From: Pseudacidovorax sp. NFM-22
GTDB taxonomy: Bacteria > Pseudomonadota > Gammaproteobacteria > Burkholderiales > Burkholderiaceae_C
Reading direction: 5' to 3'
Length of the DNA stretch: 64,000 nucleotides
Assembly (NCBI RefSeq): GCF_021401245.1
Contig: NZ_JACBFY010000001.1
Coordinates: 372,001 to 436,000, forward strand
The notes beneath the pieces are model-generated. The model ran no database searches and was not told the origin of the DNA. It saw nothing but the letters and a program-made list of their open reading frames with translations. Shown piece after piece: positions 26,604-36,362 of the stretch (position 1 is its first letter; every line of letters begins with the position of its first letter). Made by a program: the position numbers and the translations under genes.

Positions 26604-27854
26604 TCAGGAAGATCCGATTGCTTTCAAAATCTTTGCCCCCAGTTGGCGGGTGTTCAGGTCCTTGCCTTGGCCATTAACTGTCGACACTCCCAGTTCGCTA
26701 GCCAGTTGCCTCAGTACAGGCCGGGCCGGCTCAATCACCACACCATCCCTCTCGACTTCAATCGTGCCACTTGGCAACCGCCGAATGACAAAGCCGCGGA
26801 TTTCAGCCTCCAGCTCGGCGCCGACGACGGGCTCATAAGAGACCTCTTCACCTGGGGGAAGCAAAGCAACGATGGCATCAAGAGCTTCGTGTGTGCGGTG
26901 CCCCCATTGGTTAGAGATGGCATACGTCCTGCCGTCTTTAAAAAACAATTCTCCTTCACCCATGAAGTAGCGCTCTCGGGACTTGCCAGAAGCCTGCTCG
27001 AGTTGCTCAGCTTCGAGTTCCCCCGCAGCCGAAGCAAATAGTGCGTCCTCCCGCCACGGAACTGCTTGAGCAACGTGGGGCGGCGATATGCCTCTTTTTA
27101 AAGCTTCTCTCACGATCATGAATACCAATCGCCGCTTAGGCAGATTTGGATAAATGACATCGCCAATGCTTAAGTCGTAGCGGGTGGTGTCGCGCGTCTG
27201 GCGATCTGCCGCCACCTGCTCTTGAGTTTTCTCCCTAAGAGCCACCTGATACTGCTCCGCGGCAGGCAACGGGATGATCTGTTGAATATCCAGAAAAACG
27301 CGGTCTTCCACGCCATAGGGACGCATCTGAATACAACGAATATCCAAGCCCTGCTTATTCAACCAGAGGACGGTCGTCGTAACTTCAGCGGTGAAATCAG
27401 CGGCGGCTAGGACGATGCGAACCTCGTTAGACAAGGCAACAGCACCGTCTGGCTGCTCCAAGAATAAGCGTATTTGAGTCTCAGGATCGTCGGTTGACCC
27501 GTTCGCCCGTAGGTATTTGCGATGTGCTTCCACGGCTTGCTCAAACCTCATTGCCGAAACCATGGCTGCATATCGAATTGCTTGAAGCTCCATGTGCACA
27601 CTCGCGTCGCGCTTGAGTTCCACAACGACAAGCCGGGCTTGATCGTCCAGACACAGCAAATCGATGCGGCGGTTCGCGTCCACCCAATCGCTGAACTCTT
27701 CTGCCAGCACCATCGTTCTTACACCAGGCGTTATTGCCTCGATTCGCAATCGCAAAGCGCGCTGAATGTTCTCACGTTCACGAACGCCCAATTGCGTAAA
27801 CGAAGCCTGGGCTATTTCCGCCAGACGGTTGTCACTGAGTTCGTAAAGAGCCAT
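26604..27854 (-). CDS. Predicted nuclease with NucS/DUF91-like PD-(D/E)XK domain, lower GC than neighbours
   Basis: A 416-residue protein. The first 200 residues hold a restriction-endonuclease-like core: ANRRIDLLCLDDQARLVVVE with the acidic-then-ELK pair (RIDLLCL ... VVVELKRD), then a helix MELQAIRYAAMVSAM, as in NucS and DUF91 nucleases. The rest (about residues 220-416) is unrecognised, with a YAISNQWG-HRTHEALDAIV segment near 320-340. The start at ATG 27854 is preceded by AGGTGA. The gene has visibly lower GC (mid-50s %) and many A/T-ending codons in a high-GC setting, which suggests recent transfer. It is transcribed toward the motor operon. A defence or DNA-repair role is possible; not shown. 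Confidence 0.8.
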   Translation of the reverse strand: MALYELSDNRLAEIAQASFTQLGVRERENIQRALRLRIEAITPGVRTMVLAEEFSDWVDANRRIDLLCLDDQARLVVVELKRDASVHMELQAIRYAAMVSAMRFEQAVEAHRKYLRANGSTDDPETQIRLFLEQPDGAVALSNEVRIVLAAADFTAEVTTTVLWLNKQGLDIRCIQMRPYGVEDRVFLDIQQIIPLPAAEQYQVALREKTQEQVAADRQTRDTTRYDLSIGDVIYPNLPKRRLVFMIVREALKRGISPPHVAQAVPWREDALFASAAGELEAEQLEQASGKSRERYFMGEGELFFKDGRTYAISNQWGHRTHEALDAIVALLPPGEEVSYEPVVGAELEAEIRGFVIRRLPSGTIEVERDGVVIEPARPVLRQLASELGVSTVNGQGKDLNTRQLGAKILKAIGSS

Positions 27855-28045
27855 GCACTCACCTGTTCCTCTTCTTACATGCACCGCTTTGAGCATATCT
27901 GCAGTAACAGCAAGATCCGTGTACCAGCGCAAGGCTTCCTTGAATTTAGGAAGCTGCAGCCGTCCCTGACAGCTTTGTCATCTTGCCGTCAGCGAGGCGT
28001 CGGCACACGGCGCCCACAGTGGCTGCCGTGTCTGCCATGCTGCCC

Positions 28046-29647
28046 ATGCCTTCCTTCGACCACGACCGCTTCCCGCGCCGCGAGCGCCCTGCCCTTGCAC
28101 GGCGGCGCTCGCCCAAGCTCCCGCTGACCGCCCTGTGCGCCGCCCTGCTGATGGCGGGCTGCGCCGTCGGTCCCGACTACCAGCCGCCGCCCGTGCCCAG
28201 TGGCGCCAGCCAGGCCGCCTTCAAGGAAGACGGCCCCTGGCGCCCCGCGGCGCCGAAGGCGGCCGATGCCGACTCACCGTGGTGGAGCCAGTTCGGCGAT
28301 CCGCAGCTGAATGCGCTGGTCGCCCAGGCCATGACGGCCAGCCCCACGCTGGCCCAGGCCTCGGCCACCTACCGGCAAGCGCAGGCGTTGGTGGACGGCG
28401 CCTCGGCCGGCTTCTTCCCGACCGTGGGCGCGAGCGCTTCGGGCGGGCGCGGGCGCAGCAAGAGCAACGGCACCTCGGTGCTGGGCGACACCCATGCCTG
28501 GTCGCTGCAGGCGGCCTGGGAGCCGGACTTCTTCGGCAAGGTGAGCCGCGGCGCCGAAGCGGCGGCCGACAGCGCCCAGGCCAGCGCCGCCGACCTGGCC
28601 GCCGCCCGGCTCACGCTGCAGGCGGCCGTGGTCAACGATTACATCCAGCTGCGTCTGGACGACCGCCAGAAGGCGCTCTACGCCCGCACCGTGGCGGGCT
28701 ACCGCGATTCGCTGCGGCTGGCGCAGGCGCAGTACCGCGCCGGCACCGCATTGCGCTCGGACGTGGCGCTGGCCGAAAGCAACCTGGCCTCGGCCGAGGC
28801 TCAGGCCATCGACATCGACCTGACCCGCCGCCAGCTGGAGCACGCCCTGGCCGTGCTGCTGGGCAGGACGCCCGGCGAGTTCTCGCTGCCGCCGCTGACC
28901 GAAGAGGCGCCCTCGCCCCTCGCCCTTCCGGTGACGCCGCCCGGCCTGCCCTCGCAGCTGCTGGAGCGCCGGCCCGACATCGCGGGCGCCGAGCGCCGCG
29001 TGGCGGCCGCCAACGCGCAGATCGGCGTGGCGACGGCCGCCTACTACCCCGACTTCACGCTCAGCGCGAGCGGGGGCTTCTCGGGCGCCGGCCTCACGGC
29101 CTGGGCCCGCACGCCCGACAAGGTGTGGGCGCTGGGCTTCGCGCTGGCCGCGTCGATCTACGACGGCGGCGCCCGCAGCGCCAAGGTGGCCCAGGCGCGC
29201 GCCGCCTTCGACGGCGCCGCGGCCGGCTACCGGCAGACGGTGCTGGCCGCCTTCCAGGACGTGGAGGACAACCTGGCCGCCCTGCGCGAGCTGGCCCGCG
29301 AGCGCGAGGCCCAGAACCGCGCCGTGACGGCCGCCCGCGACTCGCTGCGCGTGGTGCTGAGCCAGTACCGCGCCGGCACCGCCAACTACACCACCGTCGT
29401 CACCACCCAGGCACTGGCGCTGACGGCCGAGCGCAGTGCGCTGCAGCTCGAAGGCCGGCAGTACGCCGCCAGTGTGGCGCTGGTCAAGGCGCTGGGCGGC
29501 GGTTGGGGCGCGGGCCAGTTGCCCGCCATTCCCCACGCCAGCGACGCGGCCGACGCCACGCCCGCCGGCACGCCTGCCGCGACGCCCACGGCGGCGTCGC
29601 CCCCCTCCGCCGAAATCGCCGCCTCCGCCGGCCCCGCCACGCGCTGA
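28046..29647 (+). CDS. RND efflux outer-membrane lipoprotein, OprM/NodT family
   Basis: A 533-residue TolC-like channel. A basic N-terminus leads to the lipobox LLMAGC (acylated cysteine), then VGPDYQPPPVP, the standard NodT-family start. Two outer-membrane efflux protein repeats follow; ERRPDIAGAERRVAAANAQI and AAYYPDFTLSASGGFSG in the middle are diagnostic. The C-terminal 30 residues are an Ala/Pro/Thr-rich extension. Start uncertain between ATG 28037, 28046 and an upstream frame, with no clear ribosome site. First gene of an RND operon followed by adaptor, pump, response regulator and kinase. Confidence 0.93.
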   Translation: MPSFDHDRFPRRERPALARRRSPKLPLTALCAALLMAGCAVGPDYQPPPVPSGASQAAFKEDGPWRPAAPKAADADSPWWSQFGDPQLNALVAQAMTASPTLAQASATYRQAQALVDGASAGFFPTVGASASGGRGRSKSNGTSVLGDTHAWSLQAAWEPDFFGKVSRGAEAAADSAQASAADLAAARLTLQAAVVNDYIQLRLDDRQKALYARTVAGYRDSLRLAQAQYRAGTALRSDVALAESNLASAEAQAIDIDLTRRQLEHALAVLLGRTPGEFSLPPLTEEAPSPLALPVTPPGLPSQLLERRPDIAGAERRVAAANAQIGVATAAYYPDFTLSASGGFSGAGLTAWARTPDKVWALGFALAASIYDGGARSAKVAQARAAFDGAAAGYRQTVLAAFQDVEDNLAALRELAREREAQNRAVTAARDSLRVVLSQYRAGTANYTTVVTTQALALTAERSALQLEGRQYAASVALVKALGGGWGAGQLPAIPHASDAADATPAGTPAATPTAASPPSAEIAASAGPATR

Positions 29648-29668
29648 TCCGTCTTTCCGTCGAACGCC

Positions 29669-30904
29669 ATGTCCTTCCCCCATTCCACACCCCTCGTCCC
29701 CCGCCGCGGCCGCACGGCCGGTGCGGCGGTCGCCACCGTCGCCCTGCTGATCGCCGCCTGGCATCCCGGAATGCACCGCGACGCGCACGCCGCCGAGCCC
29801 GCCAAGGCGCCGCCCGCCGTTCCCGTGCGCCTGGCCACCGTCCAGCGCAAGGACATGCCCCTGGCCATGACCGGCATGGGCAGCGTGCTGCCCATGGCTT
29901 CGGTCACCGTCCGCACGCGGGTGGACGGCCAGTTGGAGGCCGTCAACTTCAAGGAAGGCCAGGACGTGAAGGCCGGTCAGGTGCTGGCGCGGCTCGACGC
30001 CCGCGCCCTGCAGGCGGCCCTGGCCCAGGCCCAGGGCACGCTGGCGCGCGACAACGCGCAGCTGACCAATGCCCGCGCCGACCTGCAGCGCTACACCGAA
30101 CTGCAGCAGCAGGACGCCGCCACACGCCAGCAGCTGGACACCCAGGCCGCCCTGGTGCGCCAGCTCACCGCCACCGTGCAGAGCGACACCGCCGCCGTCT
30201 CGGCCGCGCAGGTGCAGCTGAGCTACGCCACGCTCGCCGCGCCGCTGTCGGGCCGCATCGGCGCCCGGCTGGTGGACCCCGGCAACATCGTCCATGCCAC
30301 CGACGCGGCCGGCCTGCTGGTCATCAACCAGATCGATCCCATCGCGGTGCAGTTCACCCTGCCCGAAAGCGCCTTCCAGGCCATCAACACGGCACTGCAC
30401 GGCACCGCGCCGCTGCAGGTGCAGGCCATCGACCGCGCCACGCACGAGGTCCTGGCCACCGGCGAGCTGACGCTGCTGAACAACCAGATCGACGTCACCA
30501 CCGGCACCATCGCCATGAAGGGCCGCTTCGCCAATCCCGACCACAAGCTGTGGCCCGGCCAGTCGGTGGATGCGCGCCTCGTGCTGGGCCAGCAGCGCAA
30601 TGCGCTGACCGTGCCGGTCGCCGCCGTGCAGCGCGGGCCCAACGGCCTGTTCAGCTACGTGGTCGACGCCGAGGGCAAGGCCCGCGTGCAGGCCATCGAG
30701 GTGGGCAGCAGCGAAGGCAACACGGCCGTCGTCACCAAGGGCCTGAATGCCGGTGACCGCGTGGTGACGGACGGCCAGTTCCGGCTGGCCCCCGGCACCG
30801 CCGTGCGCGAGGCCAAGGAAGGCGGCGACGCCAAGGGCGCCGACAAGCCGGCCGGCGCCAAGGCCGCAGACACCGCCAAGGGCGGCCAGGGAGCCGCCTC
30901 GTGA
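29669..30904 (+). CDS. RND efflux periplasmic adaptor (MdtA/MexA-like membrane fusion protein)
   Basis: A 411-residue adaptor that links the inner-membrane pump to the outer-membrane channel. An N-terminal hydrophobic anchor is followed by the barrel-sandwich motif VRTRVDGQLEAVNFKEGQDV with its second half AAPLSGRIGARLVDPGNIVH, a helical hairpin between (about residues 110-185), and the beta-barrel region. The MdtA-like VQFTLPESAF is present. The C-terminus ends in a Lys/Ala/Gly-rich tail. It starts 21 bp after the outer-membrane gene; its stop overlaps the GTG start of the pump. Confidence 0.95.
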   Translation: MSFPHSTPLVPRRGRTAGAAVATVALLIAAWHPGMHRDAHAAEPAKAPPAVPVRLATVQRKDMPLAMTGMGSVLPMASVTVRTRVDGQLEAVNFKEGQDVKAGQVLARLDARALQAALAQAQGTLARDNAQLTNARADLQRYTELQQQDAATRQQLDTQAALVRQLTATVQSDTAAVSAAQVQLSYATLAAPLSGRIGARLVDPGNIVHATDAAGLLVINQIDPIAVQFTLPESAFQAINTALHGTAPLQVQAIDRATHEVLATGELTLLNNQIDVTTGTIAMKGRFANPDHKLWPGQSVDARLVLGQQRNALTVPVAAVQRGPNGLFSYVVDAEGKARVQAIEVGSSEGNTAVVTKGLNAGDRVVTDGQFRLAPGTAVREAKEGGDAKGADKPAGAKAADTAKGGQGAAS

Positions 30905-33900
30905 GCATCTCCGCCGCCTTCATCCGCCGGCCCATCGGCACCTCGCTGCTGGCCGTGGCACTGCTGCTCATCGGCCTGGTGGCCTGGCCGATGCTGCCGG
31001 TGGCACCGCTGCCACAGGTGGACTTTCCGACGCTGCAGGTCACCGGCCGATTGCCGGGCGCCAGCCCCGAGACCATGGCCTCGAACGTGGCGCAGCCGCT
31101 GGAGCGGCAGTTCTCGCTGATCCCCGGCCTGTCGCAGATGACGTCGACCAGCTCGCTGGGCCTGACGCAGATCACGCTGCAGTTCGACCTGGACCGCAAC
31201 ATCGACGGCGCCGCGCTGGACGTGCAGACCGCCATCAACTCGGCCACCGGCCAGTTGCCCAAGAACCTGCCCAGCCCGCCGAGCTTCCGGAAGATCAACC
31301 CGGCCGACGCGCCGGTGCTGATCCTCGCCGTGCAGTCGCAGGTGCTGCCGATGACGCAGGTGGACGACTATGCCGAGAACATCCTGGCGCAGCAGATCTC
31401 GCGCATCGAGGGCGTGGGCCTGGTCAACGTGTTCGGCCAGCAGAAGCCGGCCGTGCGCATCCAGGTCGATCCGGCCAAGATCCGCGGCCTGGGCCTGAGC
31501 CTGGAGGACATCCGCGGCGTGATCGCCAACACCACGGTGAGCGCGCCCACCGGCACGCTGGACGGCGCCTCGCAGGCGATGAACGTCTACACCAACGACC
31601 AGCTGCTCAAGGCCGCGCCGTGGAACGACATGGTGCTGGCCTACCGCAATGGCGCGCCCATCCGCGTGCGCGACGTGGGCGTGGCCGTGGACGGGCCCGA
31701 GAACGCCAAGATCGCCGCCTGGGCCTTCCCGGGCAAGGCCGAGCCCGAGGGCAGCCACATCGAGCCGGGCCAGGCAATTTCGCTGGCCATCACCAAGATG
31801 CCGGGCGCCAACGTGATCGACACCGTGGACCGCATCTTCGCGGCGCTGCCCAAGCTCAAGGCCTCGATCCCGCCGAGCGTGACGGTGAGCACCATCATCG
31901 ACCGCACTCAGACCATCCGCGCCTCGGTCAAGGACGTGGAGTTCACCCTCGTGCTGTCGGTGGCGCTGGTGGTGGCGGTGATCTTCGTCTTCCTGCGCAG
32001 CCTGACCGTCACGCTGATTCCCAGCGTGACCGTGCCGCTGGCCCTGCTGGGCACGGCCGCCGTCATGTACGTGTTGGGCTATTCGCTCGACAACCTGTCG
32101 CTCATGGCGCTGACCATCGCGGTGGGCTTCGTGGTGGACGACGCCATCGTGATGCTGGAGAACATCTACCGCCACATCGAGGACGGCATGCCGCCGATGC
32201 AGGCGGCGCTGCAGGGCGCGCAGGAGATCGGCTTCACCATCGTGTCGATCTCGGTCTCGCTGGTGGCGGTGTTCATTCCGCTGCTGCTGATGGGCGGCAT
32301 CGTGGGCCGGCTGTTCCGGGAGTTCGCGGTGACGGTGACGCTGACCATCGCCGTGTCGGTGGTGGTCTCGCTCACGCTCACGCCCATGCTGTGCGCCAAG
32401 TTTTTGAAGAACCCGCATGGCGACGGCGCCCACGCGGCGCCCAAGCACGGCAAGCTCTTCGACCTGTTCGAGCGCGGCTTCGAGGCCATGATCGGCGGCT
32501 ACCGCCGCGCGCTCGAAGTGGTGCTGCGTCATCCCTTCATCACGCTGCTGAGCTTCATCGCGACGGTGGCGGCCACGGTGGCGCTGTTCATCGTGATTCC
32601 CAAGGGCTTCTTCCCGCAGCAGGACACGGGCTACATCTTCGGCACCGCAGTGTCCGGGCAGGATTCGTCGTCCGAGGCCATGCATGCGCGCATGCTGGCC
32701 CTGGCCGACATCGTGCGGCAGGACCCGGACGTCACCGCCTTCGGCCTGCAGGCCGGTGCCAGCACCTTCAACTCGGGCAACTTCTTCATCGGCCTCAAGC
32801 CCAAGGAAGACGGCCGCACCGAGACGGCCGACGAGATCATCGGCCGCCTGCGGCCCAAGCTGGCGCGCGTGCCGGGCATCACGCTCTACATGCAGGCGGG
32901 GCAGGACATCAACGTCGGCGGCCGGCTGGCGCGCACGCAGTACCAGTACACGCTGACCGACACCGACCTGGGCGAGCTCGACACCTGGACGCAGCGCATC
33001 ACCCAGCGGCTGCAGCAGCTGCCGGCCCTGACCGACGTGAGCTCCGACCAGCAGAACGCCGCGCCCATGGCCAGCCTGACCATCGACCGGCAGCGGGCCT
33101 CCAGCTTCGGCATCACGCCGGCGCTGATCGACGCCACGCTGTACGACGCCATCGGCCAGCGCCAGGTGGCGCAGTACTTCACCCAGCTCAACAGCTACAA
33201 CGTGGTGCTGGAGGTGACACCCGCGCTGCAGCAGGACCCGAGCCTGTTCGACCGCCTGTTCATCACCTCGCCCATCAACGGCCAACAGATCCCGCTGTCC
33301 ACCTTCGTGAAGGTGGACACGACGCGCACCAGCTACCTGGCCGTGAACCACCAGGGCCAGTTCCCGGCGGCGACCATCTCCTTCAACCTCAAGCCCGGCT
33401 TCGCGCTGGGCCAGGCGGTGCAGCAGATCCAGCAGGCGCAGGCCGAGATGGGCGTGCCGCCCACGCTCACCGGCAGCTTCCAGGGCACGGCACAGGCCTT
33501 CAGTGCGTCGCTGCGCACGCAGCCCTACCTGATCCTGGCGGCGCTGATCGCGGTGTACATCGTGCTGGGCCTGCTGTATGAGAGCTACATCCATCCGCTC
33601 ACCATCCTCTCCACCCTGCCCTCGGCCGGCGTGGGGGCGCTGCTGATCCTGATGGCGGGCGGCTACGATCTGAGCGTGATCGCGCTCATCGGCATCATCC
33701 TGCTCATCGGCATCGTCAAGAAGAACGGCATCATGATGGTGGACTTCGCCCTGCATGCCGAGCGCGACCGCGGCATGAGCCCGCGCGACGCCATCTTCGA
33801 GGCCTGCGTGCTGCGCTTCCGACCCATCATGATGACCACCATGTGCGCCCTGCTCTCGGGCCTGCCGCTGATGCTGGGCCACGGCGCCGGCTCCGAGCTG

Positions 33901-34077
33901 CGCCGGCCGCTGGGCTATGCCATGGTGGGCGGGCTGCTGCTGTCGCAGGTGCTCACGCTCTTCACCACGCCGGTGGTCTACCTCTACCTCGACCGCGCCC
34001 ACTACTGGTATGTGCGCCGCAAGGCCACGCGTGCCGCCCGCGCCGCCACGCCGCGGCTGGAGGCCGCCCAGCCATGA
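30901..34077 (+). CDS. RND multidrug efflux pump, MdtB/MdtC/MuxB-like (HAE-1)
   Basis: A 1058-residue proton-driven inner-membrane pump. The N-terminus [20 protein letters not shown] and [20 protein letters not shown] is typical of MdtBC. TM4 carries [20 protein letters not shown] with the conserved Asp-Asp proton relay, and the second half ends with [20 protein letters not shown]. Topology is the usual 12 helices with two large periplasmic loops. GTG start overlapping the adaptor stop (GTGA); its own stop overlaps the response-regulator ATG. A single pump gene suggests a homotrimer, unlike MdtBC. Substrates unknown. Confidence 0.96.
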   Translation: MSISAAFIRRPIGTSLLAVALLLIGLVAWPMLPVAPLPQVDFPTLQVTGRLPGASPETMASNVAQPLERQFSLIPGLSQMTSTSSLGLTQITLQFDLDRNIDGAALDVQTAINSATGQLPKNLPSPPSFRKINPADAPVLILAVQSQVLPMTQVDDYAENILAQQISRIEGVGLVNVFGQQKPAVRIQVDPAKIRGLGLSLEDIRGVIANTTVSAPTGTLDGASQAMNVYTNDQLLKAAPWNDMVLAYRNGAPIRVRDVGVAVDGPENAKIAAWAFPGKAEPEGSHIEPGQAISLAITKMPGANVIDTVDRIFAALPKLKASIPPSVTVSTIIDRTQTIRASVKDVEFTLVLSVALVVAVIFVFLRSLTVTLIPSVTVPLALLGTAAVMYVLGYSLDNLSLMALTIAVGFVVDDAIVMLENIYRHIEDGMPPMQAALQGAQEIGFTIVSISVSLVAVFIPLLLMGGIVGRLFREFAVTVTLTIAVSVVVSLTLTPMLCAKFLKNPHGDGAHAAPKHGKLFDLFERGFEAMIGGYRRALEVVLRHPFITLLSFIATVAATVALFIVIPKGFFPQQDTGYIFGTAVSGQDSSSEAMHARMLALADIVRQDPDVTAFGLQAGASTFNSGNFFIGLKPKEDGRTETADEIIGRLRPKLARVPGITLYMQAGQDINVGGRLARTQYQYTLTDTDLGELDTWTQRITQRLQQLPALTDVSSDQQNAAPMASLTIDRQRASSFGITPALIDATLYDAIGQRQVAQYFTQLNSYNVVLEVTPALQQDPSLFDRLFITSPINGQQIPLSTFVKVDTTRTSYLAVNHQGQFPAATISFNLKPGFALGQAVQQIQQAQAEMGVPPTLTGSFQGTAQAFSASLRTQPYLILAALIAVYIVLGLLYESYIHPLTILSTLPSAGVGALLILMAGGYDLSVIALIGIILLIGIVKKNGIMMVDFALHAERDRGMSPRDAIFEACVLRFRPIMMTTMCALLSGLPLMLGHGAGSELRRPLGYAMVGGLLLSQVLTLFTTPVVYLYLDRAHYWYVRRKATRAARAATPRLEAAQP

Positions 34078-34772
34078 TGCGGGTGCTGATCGTCGAGGAC
34101 GAGCGCAAGACGGCCGACTACCTCAGCCAGGGCCTGACCGAGCAGGGCTGCACGGTGGACGTCGCCTACGACGGCATCGACGGCCAGCACCTGGCCCTGC
34201 ACCACGACTTCGACGTCATCGTGCTCGATGCGATGCTCCCGGGCCTGGACGGCTTCGAGGTTCTGCGCTCGCTGCGCGCCGTCAAGGGCACGCCGGTCAT
34301 CATGCTCACCGCCCGCGACGGCGTGGAAGACCGGGTGCGCGGCCTGCAGGGCGGCGCCGACGACTACCTGGTCAAGCCCTTCTCCTTCATCGAGCTGCAG
34401 GCCCGGCTGCAGGCGCTGACGCGCCGCGGCCGCGCGCAGGAGCCCACGCTGCTGCGCGTGGGCGACCTGCAGATCGACCTGATCAGCCGCCGCGCCCTGC
34501 GGGCCGGCCAGCGCATCGACCTCACGGCCAAGGAATTCGCGCTGCTCACCCTGCTGGCGCGGCGCCAGGGCGACATCCTGTCGAAGACGGCCATCGCCGA
34601 GCAGGTGTGGGACATGAACTTCGACAGCAACACCAACGTGGTCGAGGTGGCCATCAAGCGCCTGCGCGGCAAGATCGACCTGCCCTTCGCCCAGCCGCTG
34701 CTGCACACCGTGCGCGGCATGGGCTATGTGCTGGAAGAGCGCGCACCCGGTGCCGCCAGCGGCGACGACTGA
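34074..34772 (+). CDS. OmpR/PhoB-family response regulator (CusR-like)
   Basis: A 232-residue regulator: receiver domain with [15 protein letters not shown], phospho-Asp in [13 protein letters not shown] (about D52) and the KPFSF lysine, then a winged-helix effector ([47 protein letters not shown]). The sequence matches the heavy-metal CusR/CopR/PcoR group. ATG 34074 overlaps the pump stop (ATGA); a second ATG follows immediately. Cotranscribed with the RND genes and the kinase, so it probably controls the operon in response to the pump's substrate. Confidence 0.94.
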   Translation: MMRVLIVEDERKTADYLSQGLTEQGCTVDVAYDGIDGQHLALHHDFDVIVLDAMLPGLDGFEVLRSLRAVKGTPVIMLTARDGVEDRVRGLQGGADDYLVKPFSFIELQARLQALTRRGRAQEPTLLRVGDLQIDLISRRALRAGQRIDLTAKEFALLTLLARRQGDILSKTAIAEQVWDMNFDSNTNVVEVAIKRLRGKIDLPFAQPLLHTVRGMGYVLEERAPGAASGDD

Positions 34773-34776
34773 GGAC

Positions 34777-36147
34777 ATGCGCCGCGGCTCTATCGCCCTG
34801 CGCCTGGCGCTGATGTTCACCGCCGTGGCAGTGTTCATCTTCGCGCTGCTGGGCGTGGCGCTGCTGCAGGTGCTGCGCCACGAGCTGCGCCGCCACGAGC
34901 GCGAAGAGGTGCAGAGCCGCCTGGAAGACGTGCGCTACATGCTGGAGCATGGCCGTTCGACGCAGTTGGGCGTGCGGGTGCGCGAGAAGATCGCCGCGCT
35001 CGAAAGCCGCAACGGCGAGGTGCGCTACTGGATGTGGAGCGAGGCGCCCGCCTTCCGCTGGGCCGATGGCGCCCAGGCCATGACCGACTCCTTGAAGGAC
35101 GAGGACGGCGTGGTCGAACTGCCCATCGGCCCCAACGGCCGCCCCATGGCGCTGATGTCGGCACGGCTTCCGGCCAACGACGTGCGGCCGGAGGTGCAGC
35201 TCATCGCCGGCGTGAGCGGCGCCGCGCCGCGCCAGACGCTGCACACCTTCGAGGCCGCCATGGCCCTGCTGGCCCTGACCGGCGCGGGCGTGGCCGCGCT
35301 GCTGGGCTATTGGGTGGCCCGCGTCGGCCTGCGGCCACTGCAGCGGCTGTCCGCCGAAGCCCAGGGCATCGGCCCCGACAACCGCGGCCAGCGCCTGCAG
35401 TTGCCGGCCCTGCCCATCGAGCTGACGGACATGGGCCAGTCCTTCAACGCCGCGCTCGACCGGCTGGACGGCGCTTACCGCCAGCTGGAGACCTTCAACG
35501 CCGACGTGGCCCATGAGCTGCGCACGCCGCTGGCCAACCTGATCGGCCAGACCCAGGTGACGCTGGCCCGCGAGCGCGACGCCGCCGCGCTGCGCGAGGT
35601 GCTGCAGTCCAACCTGGAGGAGCTGGAGCGGCTGCGCTCCATCGTGGCCGACATGCTCTTCCTGGCCCGCGCCGAACAGGGCGAGCGCGCGCGCCGGCTG
35701 GTCGACGCGCCGCTGGCGCTGGAAGTGGCCAAGACGGTGGATTTCTTCGACGTGCTGCTCGACGAGGCCGGCCTTCATGTGGACATGCAGGGCGACGCCA
35801 TCGCGCCCATCGAAACCGCCCTCTTCCGCCGCGCGCTGAGCAACCTGCTGCACAACGCCATCCAGCACTCCTCGGGCGGCGACGTGATCGGCGTGCGCAT
35901 CGAGCCGCTGGCCGGCGGCGCGCGCGTGAGCGTGAGCAACCCCAGCGCGCCCCTGGCGCCCGAGGCGCTCGCGCGGCTGTTCGACCGCTTCTACCGCGGC
36001 GACAGCTCCCGGCCCAACAGCGGCGAGAACCATGGGCTCGGCCTGTCCATCGTGCGCGCGGTGGCCGCCATGCATGGCGGGCAGGTGTTCGCGCAGTGGG
36101 CCGAGGGCGAGATCACCGTGGGCTTCACCGTGGCGCCCCGGCGATGA
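34777..36147 (+). CDS. Sensor histidine kinase, CusS-like
   Basis: A 456-residue membrane kinase: TM1 at about residues 10-30, a periplasmic sensor of about 130 residues, TM2 (ALLALTGAGVAALLGYWVAR), a HAMP linker, HisKA with ADVAHELRTPLANLIGQTQ (phospho-His), and a HATPase (NLLHNAIQHS; LFDRFYRGD; HGLGLSIVRAVAAMHGG). It starts four bases after the regulator stop (ATG 34777, GAGGA just upstream). The partner regulator is the gene before it. The signal could be a metal ion, as in CusS, or a toxic compound; no metal-binding motif is evident in the sensor loop. Confidence 0.94.
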   Translation: MRRGSIALRLALMFTAVAVFIFALLGVALLQVLRHELRRHEREEVQSRLEDVRYMLEHGRSTQLGVRVREKIAALESRNGEVRYWMWSEAPAFRWADGAQAMTDSLKDEDGVVELPIGPNGRPMALMSARLPANDVRPEVQLIAGVSGAAPRQTLHTFEAAMALLALTGAGVAALLGYWVARVGLRPLQRLSAEAQGIGPDNRGQRLQLPALPIELTDMGQSFNAALDRLDGAYRQLETFNADVAHELRTPLANLIGQTQVTLARERDAAALREVLQSNLEELERLRSIVADMLFLARAEQGERARRLVDAPLALEVAKTVDFFDVLLDEAGLHVDMQGDAIAPIETALFRRALSNLLHNAIQHSSGGDVIGVRIEPLAGGARVSVSNPSAPLAPEALARLFDRFYRGDSSRPNSGENHGLGLSIVRAVAAMHGGQVFAQWAEGEITVGFTVAPRR

Positions 36148-36170
36148 AAAAGGCCCGCACGCAGGCGGGC
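36147..36170 (-). terminator. Intrinsic terminator for the porin transcript (minus strand)
   Basis: On the minus strand GCCCGC - loop - GCGGGC is followed by CTTTTTC. It lies about 190 bp beyond the porin stop and touches the 3' end of the convergent kinase gene, so it probably ends porin transcription. Confidence 0.7.
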
Positions 36171-36362
36171 TGAAGTGAACCTGCAGGAGGTCCCTGGAGT
36201 CTTGCGGCTCGGGCGTGGACAGGGTCCGCGCCCGGCGGGAGACATCCCGCATGGGCAGACATGCCGCCATGCAGGATGGTGGCGGGCCCTGCGGCCCGTC
36301 CCCCGGACATCGTTGCCGAATGCGCCAGCAGGCCGCGGCGTCCGGGGCGGCTTGCGTCAGGC

